A stretch of 64,000 nucleotides of DNA from an uncultured Pseudoteredinibacter sp. (GTDB taxonomy: Bacteria; Pseudomonadota; Gammaproteobacteria; Pseudomonadales; Cellvibrionaceae), in contig NZ_CANMYE010000006.1 of assembly GCF_947502065.1 (NCBI RefSeq), forward strand, positions 124,001 through 188,000, in the 5' to 3' direction. Position 1 is the first letter of the stretch. Every line of letters begins with the position of its first letter. The position numbers were made by a program, and so were the translations under genes. This document shows positions 26,396 to 35,373 of the stretch, one piece after another. The notes beneath the pieces were generated by a model. That model saw nothing but the letters and a program-made list of their open reading frames with translations, did not search any database and was not told the DNA's origin.

Positions 26396-26429
26396 AATAC
26401 TTCCTAAAACTTTATCAAGTTACGCTATG

Positions 26430-26621
26430 TTAATAATCTTCGCTTTCCCAGGAGTAAAAGCAGCTAATCGCTAATACTAACCAAAGTCCTAAACCGCCCC
26501 AGTAAAGTGTTGGGGACTCTTCCCGGTAGATAACTTCATGTAGGATGGTGTAGCCGGCATATAGGTCGTAAACGACCCAGATTAGCAGCAGGACACCGAT
26601 TACTTTCCAGAAATTTGTCAT
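26430..26621 (-). CDS. Small two-pass inner-membrane protein
   Basis: A 63-residue protein, MTNFWKVIGVLLL, with two hydrophobic segments (about 5-27 and 39-57) and an acidic C terminus (WESEDY). The ATG at 26621 has GGGA seven bases upstream; the frame runs 19 codons further but without a ribosome site. It lies 34 bases upstream of the DUF4136 gene on the same strand. No family recognised. Confidence 0.5.
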   Translation of the reverse strand: MTNFWKVIGVLLLIWVVYDLYAGYTILHEVIYREESPTLYWGGLGLWLVLAISCFYSWESEDY

Positions 26622-26736
26622 GGTTTTTCCCAAATTGAGGTTATTGGTGAGCCCTGTGGGTACAGGGCTCTTTAACATGGGAACAGTGTAAGTTAAGGCG
26701 GGGGATAAACGTGTCCGCTTTTACGGATCAGCCTAC

Positions 26737-27999
26737 CTAGGCAGAATCAGAATCGTTCTGGTGGACGTGGTAGCTGGCTTGCACCGAAGACTTTGCTTGG
26801 TACATGGCTTGGTCTGCCATGCTGATTAATGTCTTGGCGTTGCCAGCACTGCTAACTTTACTGCTGGCTACGCCTAGGCTCCACAACATGGGGTGTTCGC
26901 CATTGTAGGAGCGACTGCTATCGATTAGCCTCTTGGCGACTTTCTCGGCACCTTTGAGATTGGTGTTACTCAGTACTATGACAAACTCATCGCCGCCTAT
27001 TCTTGCTGCGAAATCAACTCCTTGGCGTAATGTGTTGCGGATCAAGGAGGCCGCGCCAATTAGCTGCATATCACCACTGGCATGACCGTATTTGTCGTTG
27101 AGGGATTTGAAATTATCCAGGTCGCAATAAATAACCGAGATATCTTGACGGTGACGTTGGTGTTCGCTCCAGCTGTGTTGTAGGGCCTCTTCAAATCCGC
27201 GCCTATTCAATAAACCGGTTAAGGGGTCGCTATTGGCAATTTTAAGGAAATCTTGTGTGCTACTTTGCAGCTGCTTCTTAGATTGTCTATAGCTCCAAAC
27301 CAACATAAATATAGAGCTGGCTGCAATTAAAAATATACTCAGTTTGGCTATATTTTCCAGCTTGCTTAGTGATGGAGTGTTTACCATGGCGTGGTGTATC
27401 GAGAGGCCTCCACGTATATCGCCGACTTTCCAATCGGTTTTAGGGCTGTTTGGCAAACTATTGTGGCACCCTATACAGCCCTCTTGCATCACCAGTGGTT
27501 CAACATAGTCAAAGCTTAGTTTGTTACTTTGATGAGAGCTTTTAAATACAGCTTCAATTTTCTTGCCAGTGGCTTTTTGCTCTCGAAACTTTTGTAAGGC
27601 GAGTTTTTCAAAATCTGATTTCGCACCGCCATCTTTAATTCGGTTGGGGAAGGGGTGCTCGCTAAACATGCGAACACGTATATTGGGCTGCTGTTGGCTA
27701 ACCATTTGGGCAACTTCGATAGTGAAGGTTGCCGGATTAGGCAGCGCCAGTTCTTTGTCATGATAATCCGCCCCAATATAAATATTACTTTGTTTGCTCA
27801 GGGGCTTCGCCACGTTTTTATTGTAGTGTATTCGGGCGGCATTCATTGTCATTGCCATAGCGCGGGCTGATTGCAAGGCAGTGCTTTCAACGGCTTCTAA
27901 GGCTGAGTTATGTAAACCCACCAATGAGGCAATAATAATTGTTGAAAGTGCGATGCTGTACCAAAGTAGGCGAGCACGAATCGAGATACTACGTAACAC
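26737..27999 (-). CDS. Diguanylate cyclase with DUF3365-type c-heme sensor
   Basis: A 420-residue protein: membrane segment about 12-30, a periplasmic domain of about 190 residues resembling DUF3365/Tll0287-like sensors and holding CIGCH, a c-type heme attachment motif, near residue 175. A second membrane segment lies at about 220-240. The C-terminal GGDEF domain has RIGGDEF intact, and the RxxD I-site is not in canonical register (RQGVD), so product inhibition may be weak. It should synthesise c-di-GMP in response to redox state or a gas bound by heme. The GTG start overlaps the upstream gene's stop by one base (TAGTG). Confidence 0.85.
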   Translation of the reverse strand: MLRSISIRARLLWYSIALSTIIIASLVGLHNSALEAVESTALQSARAMAMTMNAARIHYNKNVAKPLSKQSNIYIGADYHDKELALPNPATFTIEVAQMVSQQQPNIRVRMFSEHPFPNRIKDGGAKSDFEKLALQKFREQKATGKKIEAVFKSSHQSNKLSFDYVEPLVMQEGCIGCHNSLPNSPKTDWKVGDIRGGLSIHHAMVNTPSLSKLENIAKLSIFLIAASSIFMLVWSYRQSKKQLQSSTQDFLKIANSDPLTGLLNRRGFEEALQHSWSEHQRHRQDISVIYCDLDNFKSLNDKYGHASGDMQLIGAASLIRNTLRQGVDFAARIGGDEFVIVLSNTNLKGAEKVAKRLIDSSRSYNGEHPMLWSLGVASSKVSSAGNAKTLISMADQAMYQAKSSVQASYHVHQNDSDSA

Positions 28000-30158
28000 T
28001 AGATACCTATCTTGGGGTTCTTCGATAAAAAACTAAAGAACAAATCTGCTTCCATGGGCTTGTGAAAGTAAAACCCCTGTGCTTTATCACAACCTAATTT
28101 TTGCAAAATATCAGCCTGCTCCTTGGTTTCCACACCTTCGGCTATTGTTGTTAAAGAAAAAGTTTTGGCGATGTTGATAATGGACTCGACTAAGGCGAGA
28201 CTGGATGCATCATGTTCTATATCGGCTACAAAAGATCGATCAATTTTTAAAGCAGAAAACGGGTAGCGGTTTATATAAGATAAACTAGAAAACCCTGTGC
28301 CAAAATCGTCGATAGATAGCGCAAATCCAGCCTGGCTGAGCTTCTTTAATTCCCTGAGGGCGTGCTCGGGTTCGTTGATCATTAGGTTTTCGGTGATCTC
28401 TATCTGTATATCCTGGGCGCTCAGCTGATTCTTGCTTAAGACTTCTAGCCATTTTTCGCAGATATCATTGCGATCTAAGATCTCGGCGGGTGAGCGATTT
28501 ACGGATAAGCACAGCTGCTCAAAGCCCAGTTCTTGCCTTACCCGACATAGAAATTCACTGGCATCCTTAAACATCTTATCGCCAAGATCACGTATCAGCC
28601 CGGTATGCTCGCAAACTTCAACAAATTCTTGCGGACTGATCCGGCTCTGTTCATCGCCTTTCCATCTTGCCAAGGCCTCAAATGCCATTACCTTTCGGCT
28701 ATCTAGGCACACGATAGCTTGATAGACGGGGTAAATACGTTGATCGATGCCGTCTTCGCTTAAACGCTTGTAAATGCTTTGAAAGCGCTCGCTAGACTGC
28801 TTTATCTGCTGATCAAAAAAGACTTGGGTATTGCGGCCGTTTGATTTCGCCCTTTGCAGGGCCAGTGCTGAATTGCTTTGTAAGGTATTACTGCGGTCGC
28901 CGTCTTCTGGAAATAGGCTGGCGCCCGAGCTAAAGGTTATGTTGCCGTTAAAGCCGGGAGTTGAAAACTCTTCGCGAACAAATTCTCTGAATTCTTTGAT
29001 TAAATCTGCAATTTCAGTTTGATTTTTGTTCTGAACGAACAAGCTGATTTCATCAGCGCCCGATTTGCAAATCAGCTCTTCTACTTCGAAATGATTTTTA
29101 AGTGCGAAGGCGAAGCTTTTCGCTACATCGTCGGCGACGTGATGGCCAAAGAACTGATTGATCGACTTAAAATTATCGATATCAAAATGAATATAGGCGC
29201 CACATTGACCTGTTCTTCCTAGTTGCTCGAGTACAGGCTCTAATTCTCTTAGAAAGGTTTGGCGTCGTAATAGGCCCGTCTGTTCATCGTGAGTCGAGCG
29301 GTATCGCAATTGTGCTTTGCTGCGCTGCTCCTCGGTGATGTCTCGGTAGAACTTTACAAAAAAACTTGCAGTATCTTTATCGTTCTCATAAATCCCAATA
29401 ATGTTGGTTTCAAGCTGTTTTAGCTCTCCATCAGCGCTTTTTATTTCTTCGATAATTGGCGGGAGTTCAAGCATATCAGTGTTGAGATGTTGCCCTATTA
29501 CTTGAGACTGCTTTAGTCCAAATAGTGTTTCAAAGGCGGGATTAACCGAGCGAATTTTCTGCTGCTGGTCTGCGATTAAAATACCATCATGGGCACACTG
29601 AAGTATGCTACTCGATAAATTAATTTCACGATTTCGCTGCTCCAGCTCCAGTAATTGCTCGGTAAGAGCCAGCTGGTGCAAATGTCGCTCTACTTCGGCG
29701 GTAACCCGAACCGAGAAAAGATCGAAGACATCGTGAGCCCAATCTGGGTTTGGGATTTCGGATTCGTACAGTGCACTAACAAGGCCAATTTTCTGTCCTA
29801 GGCTATTGAGTAAGACCTTGCCGATGTAAGAGTGTACCTGCATGTCGACAAGATGATGATCATGCGGAAAACACTGTTGAACATTTAAATTGTAGGCGCA
29901 GCTCCCATGGCTTGCGAGCTGTTGGCAGGGGGTGTTTTCAAGTGGGTAGTTTATAGTTTTGGCTTGTTGACCATTCTCATAACCGGCAATGACACTGGCG
30001 TTCTCTAAAGCGCTGTCTAGAGTGACCACGTATACATATTGGGCCTTTATTAGGCCAGCAAGTTTCTGCGAGAGCTGATTTAAAAAATCGGCTCCAGTAA
30101 ACTGACTGATTTCTGAGATAACCCTGACATATTCAGGGTTTAAACCACTTCTATTCAT
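27999..30158 (-). CDS. GAF-PAS-GGDEF-EAL c-di-GMP phosphodiesterase
   Basis: A 719-residue cytoplasmic protein. A GAF-like domain (about 1-160) is followed by a PAS domain (about 175-290, FGLKQSQVIGQHL). The GGDEF domain's active site is degenerate (SGADE). The EAL domain has catalytic motifs intact: FEALARW, SVNRSP, EITENL, IDDFGTGFSSL, KIDRSF and IAEGVE. It should therefore degrade c-di-GMP, with GGDEF as a possible GTP sensor. It is translationally coupled to the heme-sensor cyclase downstream, so the pair makes an opposed cyclase and phosphodiesterase unit. Confidence 0.87.
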   Translation of the reverse strand: MNRSGLNPEYVRVISEISQFTGADFLNQLSQKLAGLIKAQYVYVVTLDSALENASVIAGYENGQQAKTINYPLENTPCQQLASHGSCAYNLNVQQCFPHDHHLVDMQVHSYIGKVLLNSLGQKIGLVSALYESEIPNPDWAHDVFDLFSVRVTAEVERHLHQLALTEQLLELEQRNREINLSSSILQCAHDGILIADQQQKIRSVNPAFETLFGLKQSQVIGQHLNTDMLELPPIIEEIKSADGELKQLETNIIGIYENDKDTASFFVKFYRDITEEQRSKAQLRYRSTHDEQTGLLRRQTFLRELEPVLEQLGRTGQCGAYIHFDIDNFKSINQFFGHHVADDVAKSFAFALKNHFEVEELICKSGADEISLFVQNKNQTEIADLIKEFREFVREEFSTPGFNGNITFSSGASLFPEDGDRSNTLQSNSALALQRAKSNGRNTQVFFDQQIKQSSERFQSIYKRLSEDGIDQRIYPVYQAIVCLDSRKVMAFEALARWKGDEQSRISPQEFVEVCEHTGLIRDLGDKMFKDASEFLCRVRQELGFEQLCLSVNRSPAEILDRNDICEKWLEVLSKNQLSAQDIQIEITENLMINEPEHALRELKKLSQAGFALSIDDFGTGFSSLSYINRYPFSALKIDRSFVADIEHDASSLALVESIINIAKTFSLTTIAEGVETKEQADILQKLGCDKAQGFYFHKPMEADLFFSFLSKNPKIGI

Positions 30159-30287
30159 ACTTAGCTACGATCAAATACCGGCTAATCATGCGAAAGCACT
30201 GATGTGAAGAAAGTATGTATGATGATTTAGGTACTGTCTAATTAGTTATGGTTAATATTCCTATTAACCATATCAAGGCTAATGTTT

Positions 30288-31172
30288 TTATTGGTGTCGG
30301 CTGCGGCGGTATTGGCTGGGTGATAGACCAATCTGTTTTTTAAACAAGCGCGAAAAATAGTAGGCATCCTCATAGCCAAGGCTGGCTGATATCCGTTTAA
30401 CGGACTGGTCGGAGCTATCGAGTAGGCGGCAGGCATGCTGCATTTTTAGGGCGATAAAATACTGCATAGGCGACTGCCCGGTTAGTTCTTTAAACACTTT
30501 GCTGAAATGGAATTTACTACGGCGCATATGCTTTGCCAGATCATCAAGGCTAAAGTTGCTGTGCAGGTGCTGTTGCATAAAGGCTTCAACTTTCTCCATG
30601 TTGATGGCTTTTTTGCTGTCTAATTTTGACTGGCGTGCGAGTAGGGCCAATAGGCTAATTAGTTGCTGGGTTTGGTGGCAGCCATGGATAAAAGCCGTGC
30701 GGCTGGTTGCGGTATAGCGCACATCAAAGAGCGACTCAAACGCTGCTAGCACTTGGGGCTTGGTGCCTATGTCATGAATCGAGCCACTTTGGGCCGGGCT
30801 CAGTAGCCCCATTAATTGATCGGCCAGCTCGCCGTCGAAATGCAGCCAATAAACCGACCAAGGCATCTGTTCATCGGCCCAGTAGCGATGAGCTTGCCCT
30901 TTGGGGAGGGCTATTAATTGCCCTCGGGTGATGCTTTGTGTGGGCCCCGCCCTAAGCTGGAGGTAACCCTTGCCGGCGGTGCAATAGAGCAGCAACTGAT
31001 TATCATGATCTTGGCGCTCCATATAGTGCCCGAGAGCGCTTGGGTAATAACCCATAGCTACCGGGTAGGCACCTTTGGTTAGCGGGTTGATCATCAGCCA
31101 TTCAAACAACACGTGGGGAGTTAGAAAGCGCGTGGCTTGAGGTTGCAGGGGCCAGTCTGAGGTAATTGGCAT
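30288..31172 (-). CDS. AraC-family regulator, probably of the mmsA operon
   Basis: A 294-residue regulator: N-terminal cupin ligand-binding domain (about 30-150, YCTAGKGYLQLRAGP and LIALPKGQAHRYW) and C-terminal pair of helix-turn-helix motifs (about 195-290, FSLDDLAKHMRRSKFHFSKVFKE and SLGYEDAYYFSRLFKKQIGLSPSQYRR). It is divergent from mmsA with about 125 bases between them, the arrangement of mmsR and mmsA in pseudomonads, so activation of valine breakdown genes is likely. The symbol is withheld because orthology is not shown. Confidence 0.83.
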   Translation of the reverse strand: MPITSDWPLQPQATRFLTPHVLFEWLMINPLTKGAYPVAMGYYPSALGHYMERQDHDNQLLLYCTAGKGYLQLRAGPTQSITRGQLIALPKGQAHRYWADEQMPWSVYWLHFDGELADQLMGLLSPAQSGSIHDIGTKPQVLAAFESLFDVRYTATSRTAFIHGCHQTQQLISLLALLARQSKLDSKKAINMEKVEAFMQQHLHSNFSLDDLAKHMRRSKFHFSKVFKELTGQSPMQYFIALKMQHACRLLDSSDQSVKRISASLGYEDAYYFSRLFKKQIGLSPSQYRRSRHQ

Positions 31173-31298
31173 GGTATTCTGTCTTACTTAAATAACAGCA
31201 ATATAGTCCATCATAAAGCCAATATAATCAATCGAATTGCGCCTTATAGCTGTGTTTAACTAGGCTTAATAACGCAATATCTAACCATCGAGGTGATT

Positions 31299-32804
31299 AT
31301 GAGCTTTAAATTTCCTTCCCAAGTACCCCTTTTTATTGAGGGTGAGTGGCAGCAAAGCCAATCTAAGCAGTTGATTCCGGTAACAAATCCGGCCACTCAG
31401 GAGGTGCTTACCCAAGTACCTTGTGCCACGGAAGATGAGATGGCTCGTGCCATTGCTTCGGCGGCTGAGACGTTTAAATCCTGGAAAGACACGGCAGTGC
31501 CTGTGCGTGCTCGCATTATGTTGAAGTATCAGCAGCTGCTTAAAGAGCACCACGATGAGCTAGCTGAAATCCTATGCCAAGAAACCGGTAAGACTTTTGA
31601 AGATGCTAAGGGCGATGTGTTCCGTGGTATCGAGGTAGTTGAACACGCTTGTAATATTGCCAGTTTGACGATGGGTGAGACAGTTGAAAACGTAGCACGC
31701 ACCATTGATTGCTTTTCGGTAACTCAGCCGATTGGTGTGTTTGCGGGTGTTACGCCATTTAACTTCCCCGCCATGATTCCTTTGTGGATGTTCCCTCTGG
31801 CAATTGCCTGCGGTAACACGTTTATTTTGAAACCCTCTGAACAAGATCCGCTAACGCCGACTCGTTTGGTTGAGTTGTTCGAAGAAGCTGGCGCGCCTAA
31901 GGGTGTGTTGCAGGTTGTTCACGGTGGTAAAGAGCAGGTAGATACGCTGCTAACTCACCCTGAAATTCAGGGCATTTCTTTTGTAGGTTCAACCGCTGTA
32001 GGTGAGCACATTTACCGTACCGGTACTCATCATTTGAAGCGTGTTCAATGTATGGTGGGCGCTAAGAACCATATGGTTGTGATGCCTGATGCTAATAAGC
32101 AGCAGGTTATTAATAATCTTGTTGGTTCTGGTTTTGGTGCGGCTGGTCAGCGTTGCATGGCTATCTCTGTCGTGGTTGCTGTAGGTAAGAGCAATGAGTG
32201 GGTTGAGGAGCTGAAAGCCGAAGCTCAGAAAATTCGCCCGGGCGCTTGGAATGATCCAGAAGCTGCTTATGGTCCGCAAATTAATCCCCAAGCGCGCGAT
32301 CGTGTTTTAAGTTTTATCGAGAAGGGTAAGCAAGAAGGCGCCAACTGCATTTTGGATGGTTCTGATTGTACGGTAGAAGGTTACCCAGATGGTAATTGGG
32401 TTGGCCCTACCATTTTCACCAATGTAACAACGGATATGGAGATTTATAAGAATGAAATCTTTGGTCCGGTTTTGTGTGTAATTAATGTCGATACTTTGGA
32501 TGAGGCGATCGAGTTAATTAATAACAATCCAAATGGTAATGGTACGTCTATCTTTACGGGCAGTGGTGGCGCTGCGCGTAAATATAAGCATGAGATTTTG
32601 GTTGGTCAGGTAGGTGTTAATGTTCCTGTGCCTGTGCCGCTACCTTTCTTCTCTTTCACTGGCTGGCGCGGTTCCTTTATGGGTGATCAGCATGCTTATG
32701 GTAAGCAGGCGGTACGTTTCTATACGGAAACTAAGACGATTACTGAGCGTTGGTTTGATGATTCAGAGGAAGCTGCTTTGAATATGACGATTACTATGAA
32801 GTAA
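31299..32804 (+). CDS. mmsA: Methylmalonate-semialdehyde dehydrogenase (CoA-acylating)
   Basis: A 501-residue aldehyde dehydrogenase of the CoA-acylating MmsA type, converting methylmalonate semialdehyde to propionyl-CoA at the end of valine breakdown. Recognised by [14 protein letters not shown], the catalytic Cys in [12 protein letters not shown] (about residue 285) and the C-terminal [31 protein letters not shown]. The ATG at 31299 follows GAGGTG closely; an in-frame GTG two codons earlier lies inside that site and is rejected. It is first in the valine module and separated from the next gene by palindromic elements. Confidence 0.95.
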   Translation: MSFKFPSQVPLFIEGEWQQSQSKQLIPVTNPATQEVLTQVPCATEDEMARAIASAAETFKSWKDTAVPVRARIMLKYQQLLKEHHDELAEILCQETGKTFEDAKGDVFRGIEVVEHACNIASLTMGETVENVARTIDCFSVTQPIGVFAGVTPFNFPAMIPLWMFPLAIACGNTFILKPSEQDPLTPTRLVELFEEAGAPKGVLQVVHGGKEQVDTLLTHPEIQGISFVGSTAVGEHIYRTGTHHLKRVQCMVGAKNHMVVMPDANKQQVINNLVGSGFGAAGQRCMAISVVVAVGKSNEWVEELKAEAQKIRPGAWNDPEAAYGPQINPQARDRVLSFIEKGKQEGANCILDGSDCTVEGYPDGNWVGPTIFTNVTTDMEIYKNEIFGPVLCVINVDTLDEAIELINNNPNGNGTSIFTGSGGAARKYKHEILVGQVGVNVPVPVPLPFFSFTGWRGSFMGDQHAYGKQAVRFYTETKTITERWFDDSEEAALNMTITMK

Positions 32805-32841
32805 TTCGATTTTTTAGCTTCGTAAGATACACCGTGCAGAT

Positions 32842-32959
32842 GGGGTGCTGCCTGTGGGCTTCCACTTAGACAACTCGCCGTGAACCCATCCCTGGGGGCT
32901 CACCTTCAGCATCCATGCTGAAGATGGTTGTCTAAGTGGAAGCCCACAGGCAACACCCC
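32842..32959. repeat. Long palindromic element A with 51-bp core
   Basis: Arms 32842-32874 and 32927-32959 are inverted copies matching at 32 of 33 positions. The loop holds the 51-bp core (32876-32926), itself able to fold: CTTCAGCAT and ATGCTGAAG form a 9-bp stem, and GTGA and TCAC close a second, GC-rich fold. The core recurs exactly, inverted, at 33048-33098. Confidence 0.9.
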
Positions 32960-33016
32960 GATACCTATGCGATTCTTTTAGATAAATAAGATTAGGTATC
33001 AGTTGGCAGGGTGGAG

Positions 33017-33130
33017 TTTCTTTAGGGGGGAGGAAGGTAGGTAAATGCATCTTCAGCATGGATGCTGAAGGTGAGCCCCCAGGGATGGGTTCACGGCGCC
33101 ATTCACCTACCTTCCTCCCCCCTAAAGAAA
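33017..33130. repeat. Long palindromic element B with the same core inverted
   Basis: Arms 33017-33047 and 33100-33130 match at 30 of 31 positions as inverted copies (outer 26 perfect) and are unrelated in sequence to the arms of element A. The loop 33048-33098 is the exact reverse complement of the core in element A. Confidence 0.9.
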
Positions 33131-33184
33131 CGTAGGAAAGAAAAGATAACTGAGTAAATTGAAAAATCCACCAAGAGAAAAGCT

Positions 33185-34351
33185 ATGGATTTTAATTTAA
33201 ACGAAGATCAACTGGCTTACCAAGAAGCTGCAAGAGCATTTGCGGAAGGTGAGTTAATGCCGAATGCGGCCGAGTGGGATGAAGAAAAAATATTCCCACT
33301 AGAGACTATCGCCAAAGCGGGTGAAATGGGTTTTTGCGCCATGTATAGCCCAGAAGAAGTCGGTGGCATGAACATGAAGCGCACAGATGCCGCAATTGTG
33401 CTGGAAGAGTTGGCCAGAGGTTGCACGGCGACGGCGGCATTTATATCGATTCACAACATGGCCCTGTGGATGATTGCCAATTGGGGTACTGAACAGGCAA
33501 AAGCAGAATTTTGCCCGACATTAGTGACCGGTGAGCACCTCGTTAGCTATTGCCTAACAGAGCCCAATGCAGGAAGTGATGCTGCCTCATTGCGTACCAG
33601 CGCGAAAAAAGATGGCGACGATTACATTGTTAATGGCGGCAAGATGTTTATTTCTGGCGCCGGCAGTACCCAAGCCTTGGTCGTAATGGCGCGCACAGGT
33701 AGCCAGGATGATGGCGCAAAAGGCATCAGTGCATTTGTAATCCCTGCGGATGCTGAAGGCGTGAGTTACGGTAAGAATGAGCCCAAAATGGGCTGGAATG
33801 CTCAGCCTACCCGTGCTATCAGTTTTGAAAATGTTAGAATCCCCGGGCACTACCTACTTGGCAAAGAAGGTGAGGGTTTCAAGTTTGCAATGATGGGGCT
33901 CGATGGTGGCCGTATTAATATTGCGACTACAGCAGTAGGTACAGCTCAAGCGGCGCTAGAAGCAAGTCAGCGCTATATGCATGAGCGTAGCCAGTTTGGA
34001 AAGCCCTTGGCAAACTTCCAAGCCCTGCAATTTAAGTTGGCCGATATGGCAACTGAGTTGGTGGCGGCAAGGCAAATGGTTCGCTTGGCTGGCTTTAAGC
34101 TAGATAATAATCACCCTGATAAAACCACCTACTGTGCGATGGCCAAACAATTTGCAACAGATGTTAGTTTTAAAGTGTGTAATGAAGCCATGCAAATTCA
34201 TGGTGGCTATGGATATTTGCGCGAGTATCCCATTGAGCGTTATGTTCGTGATACCCGTGTGCATCAAATTTTAGAAGGTACAAACGAAGTTATGCGTATG
34301 CTGGTTTCTCGCCGCATTCTGCAAGACGGAGCAACGGAGTCGATACGATGA
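33185..34351 (+). CDS. Acyl-CoA dehydrogenase, probably isobutyryl-CoA dehydrogenase
   Basis: A 388-residue FAD-dependent acyl-CoA dehydrogenase. The flavin and substrate loop SYCLTEPNAGSDAASL, QFGKPLANFQALQFKLADMA and the C-terminal IHGGYGYLREYPIERYVRDTRVHQILEGTNEVMRML segments are diagnostic; the motif ILEGTNE carries the usual catalytic Glu region. Its position between mmsA and the hydratase and hydrolase genes makes isobutyryl-CoA to methacrylyl-CoA the likely reaction. It overlaps the hydratase gene by four bases. Confidence 0.92.
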   Translation: MDFNLNEDQLAYQEAARAFAEGELMPNAAEWDEEKIFPLETIAKAGEMGFCAMYSPEEVGGMNMKRTDAAIVLEELARGCTATAAFISIHNMALWMIANWGTEQAKAEFCPTLVTGEHLVSYCLTEPNAGSDAASLRTSAKKDGDDYIVNGGKMFISGAGSTQALVVMARTGSQDDGAKGISAFVIPADAEGVSYGKNEPKMGWNAQPTRAISFENVRIPGHYLLGKEGEGFKFAMMGLDGGRINIATTAVGTAQAALEASQRYMHERSQFGKPLANFQALQFKLADMATELVAARQMVRLAGFKLDNNHPDKTTYCAMAKQFATDVSFKVCNEAMQIHGGYGYLREYPIERYVRDTRVHQILEGTNEVMRMLVSRRILQDGATESIR

Positions 34352-35130
34352 GTGAAACAGGTTTATTAAAATACGAAACGCGTGGTCATACTTGCATTAT
34401 CACCATGAACAATCCTCCGGCCAACACTTGGACGCCAGAAAGTCTACGTGAGCTAAAGGCCAAGGTTGAAGAATTAAATGCGGATAAAGATAACTATGCC
34501 CTAGTTATCGCCAGCGAAAGCGAAAAGTTTTTCTCTGCTGGCGCGGATCTAAATCGCTTTAATCATGATGACAAAGGTCAGGCCTTTGAATTTATTGGCG
34601 CCTTTGGTGAAGCTTTTGAAGCATTAGCGGATTATCAAGGTGTTTCGATTGCTGCGATTACTGGTTTTGCCATGGGTGGCGGTCTAGAGACAGCTTTGGC
34701 CTGTGACATCCGTGTTTGTGAAAAGCAGGCTCAGCTGGCTTTGCCAGAAGCGGCCGTAGGTTTATTACCTGGTGGTTTAGGTACGCAGCACTTGCCTTGG
34801 TTGGTTGGCGAAGCTTGGGCGAAGCGAATGATTCTGTTGGGTGAGCGCGTTAAGGCTGAAAAAGCTGAACAGATTGGCTTGGTTCAGGAAGTGGTAGCAA
34901 CTGGCTCGGCGCTTGATAAAGCCGTAGAGCTGGCGGAGAAGGTTGCTAAGCAATCGCCAACTTCCGTGCGAGTGTGTAAAGAGCTCATTATGGCGGCTCG
35001 TAGCCAAACCATGAATTCTGCGCGAGCATTAGAGCGTGAGACCTTTGTGAAGTTGTGGGATACCCAAGATCAGAAAGAAGGTGTGGCGGCGTTTATTGAG
35101 AAGCGGGCGCCCGATTGGAAAAACGCCTAA
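34348..35130 (+). CDS. Enoyl-CoA hydratase, probably methacrylyl-CoA hydratase
   Basis: A 260-residue crotonase-fold enzyme. The oxyanion-hole regions FFSAGADLNRF and AITGFAMGGGLETALACD are present, with the catalytic-region PEAAVGLLPGGLGTQ. The ATG lies in the ATGA overlap with the dehydrogenase gene, so the pair is co-translated. In the valine pathway it would hydrate methacrylyl-CoA to 3-hydroxyisobutyryl-CoA. A palindromic element begins at its stop codon. Confidence 0.9.
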   Translation: MSETGLLKYETRGHTCIITMNNPPANTWTPESLRELKAKVEELNADKDNYALVIASESEKFFSAGADLNRFNHDDKGQAFEFIGAFGEAFEALADYQGVSIAAITGFAMGGGLETALACDIRVCEKQAQLALPEAAVGLLPGGLGTQHLPWLVGEAWAKRMILLGERVKAEKAEQIGLVQEVVATGSALDKAVELAEKVAKQSPTSVRVCKELIMAARSQTMNSARALERETFVKLWDTQDQKEGVAAFIEKRAPDWKNA

Positions 35131-35270
35131 AAATGAATTTATAGGCGCGCCTTAGGCTCAATAGCGGCGTCAGCGCTGTGCTCACTCGGTCACGTACTTC
35201 GTGTACGCTCCCTCGCTGTGCGCAGTGCTTCCTTGCTCTTGTGCCTAATTCGCACCTCTAAATCCATTTT
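35130..35270. repeat. 141-bp imperfect palindromic element
   Basis: The end arms 35130-35161 and 35239-35270 match as inverted repeats at 26 of 32 positions (left arm begins AAAATG). The middle carries a second, weaker inverted pair around CGTAC-TTCGT-GTACG near 35193-35207. It begins at the last base of the hydratase gene. No reading frame is credible. Confidence 0.8.
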
Positions 35271-35373
35271 ATCTAGTAAAGAAAATTTCATTTCTTTTTG
35301 TCCGATTAAATTCTGCTTGTTGTACCAGTGGGCGAATGGAAATAGATCTGAATTTAAAATCTGAGAAGTGATG

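Larger units (their letters stand above)
32805..33184. other. Gene-free gap holding two nested palindromic elements
   Basis: This 380-base gap between mmsA and the acyl-CoA dehydrogenase gene has no credible gene. Most of it is two long hairpins (32842-32959 and 33017-33130) that share a core in opposite orientation. Between them, GATACCTA and TAGGTATC at about 32960 and 32993 form another short inverted repeat. The last 50 bases carry the ribosome site of the next gene. Confidence 0.85.

Noticed and set aside
32814-33059. 81-codon minus-strand frame between mmsA and the acyl-CoA dehydrogenase gene
   Set aside because: It runs through the palindromic elements, has no family likeness, and its sequence is explained by the inverted repeats.
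32842-33130. CRISPR-like or integron attC reading of the repeat pair
   Set aside because: Only two units exist, in opposite orientation, with long palindromic arms and no cas or integrase gene.
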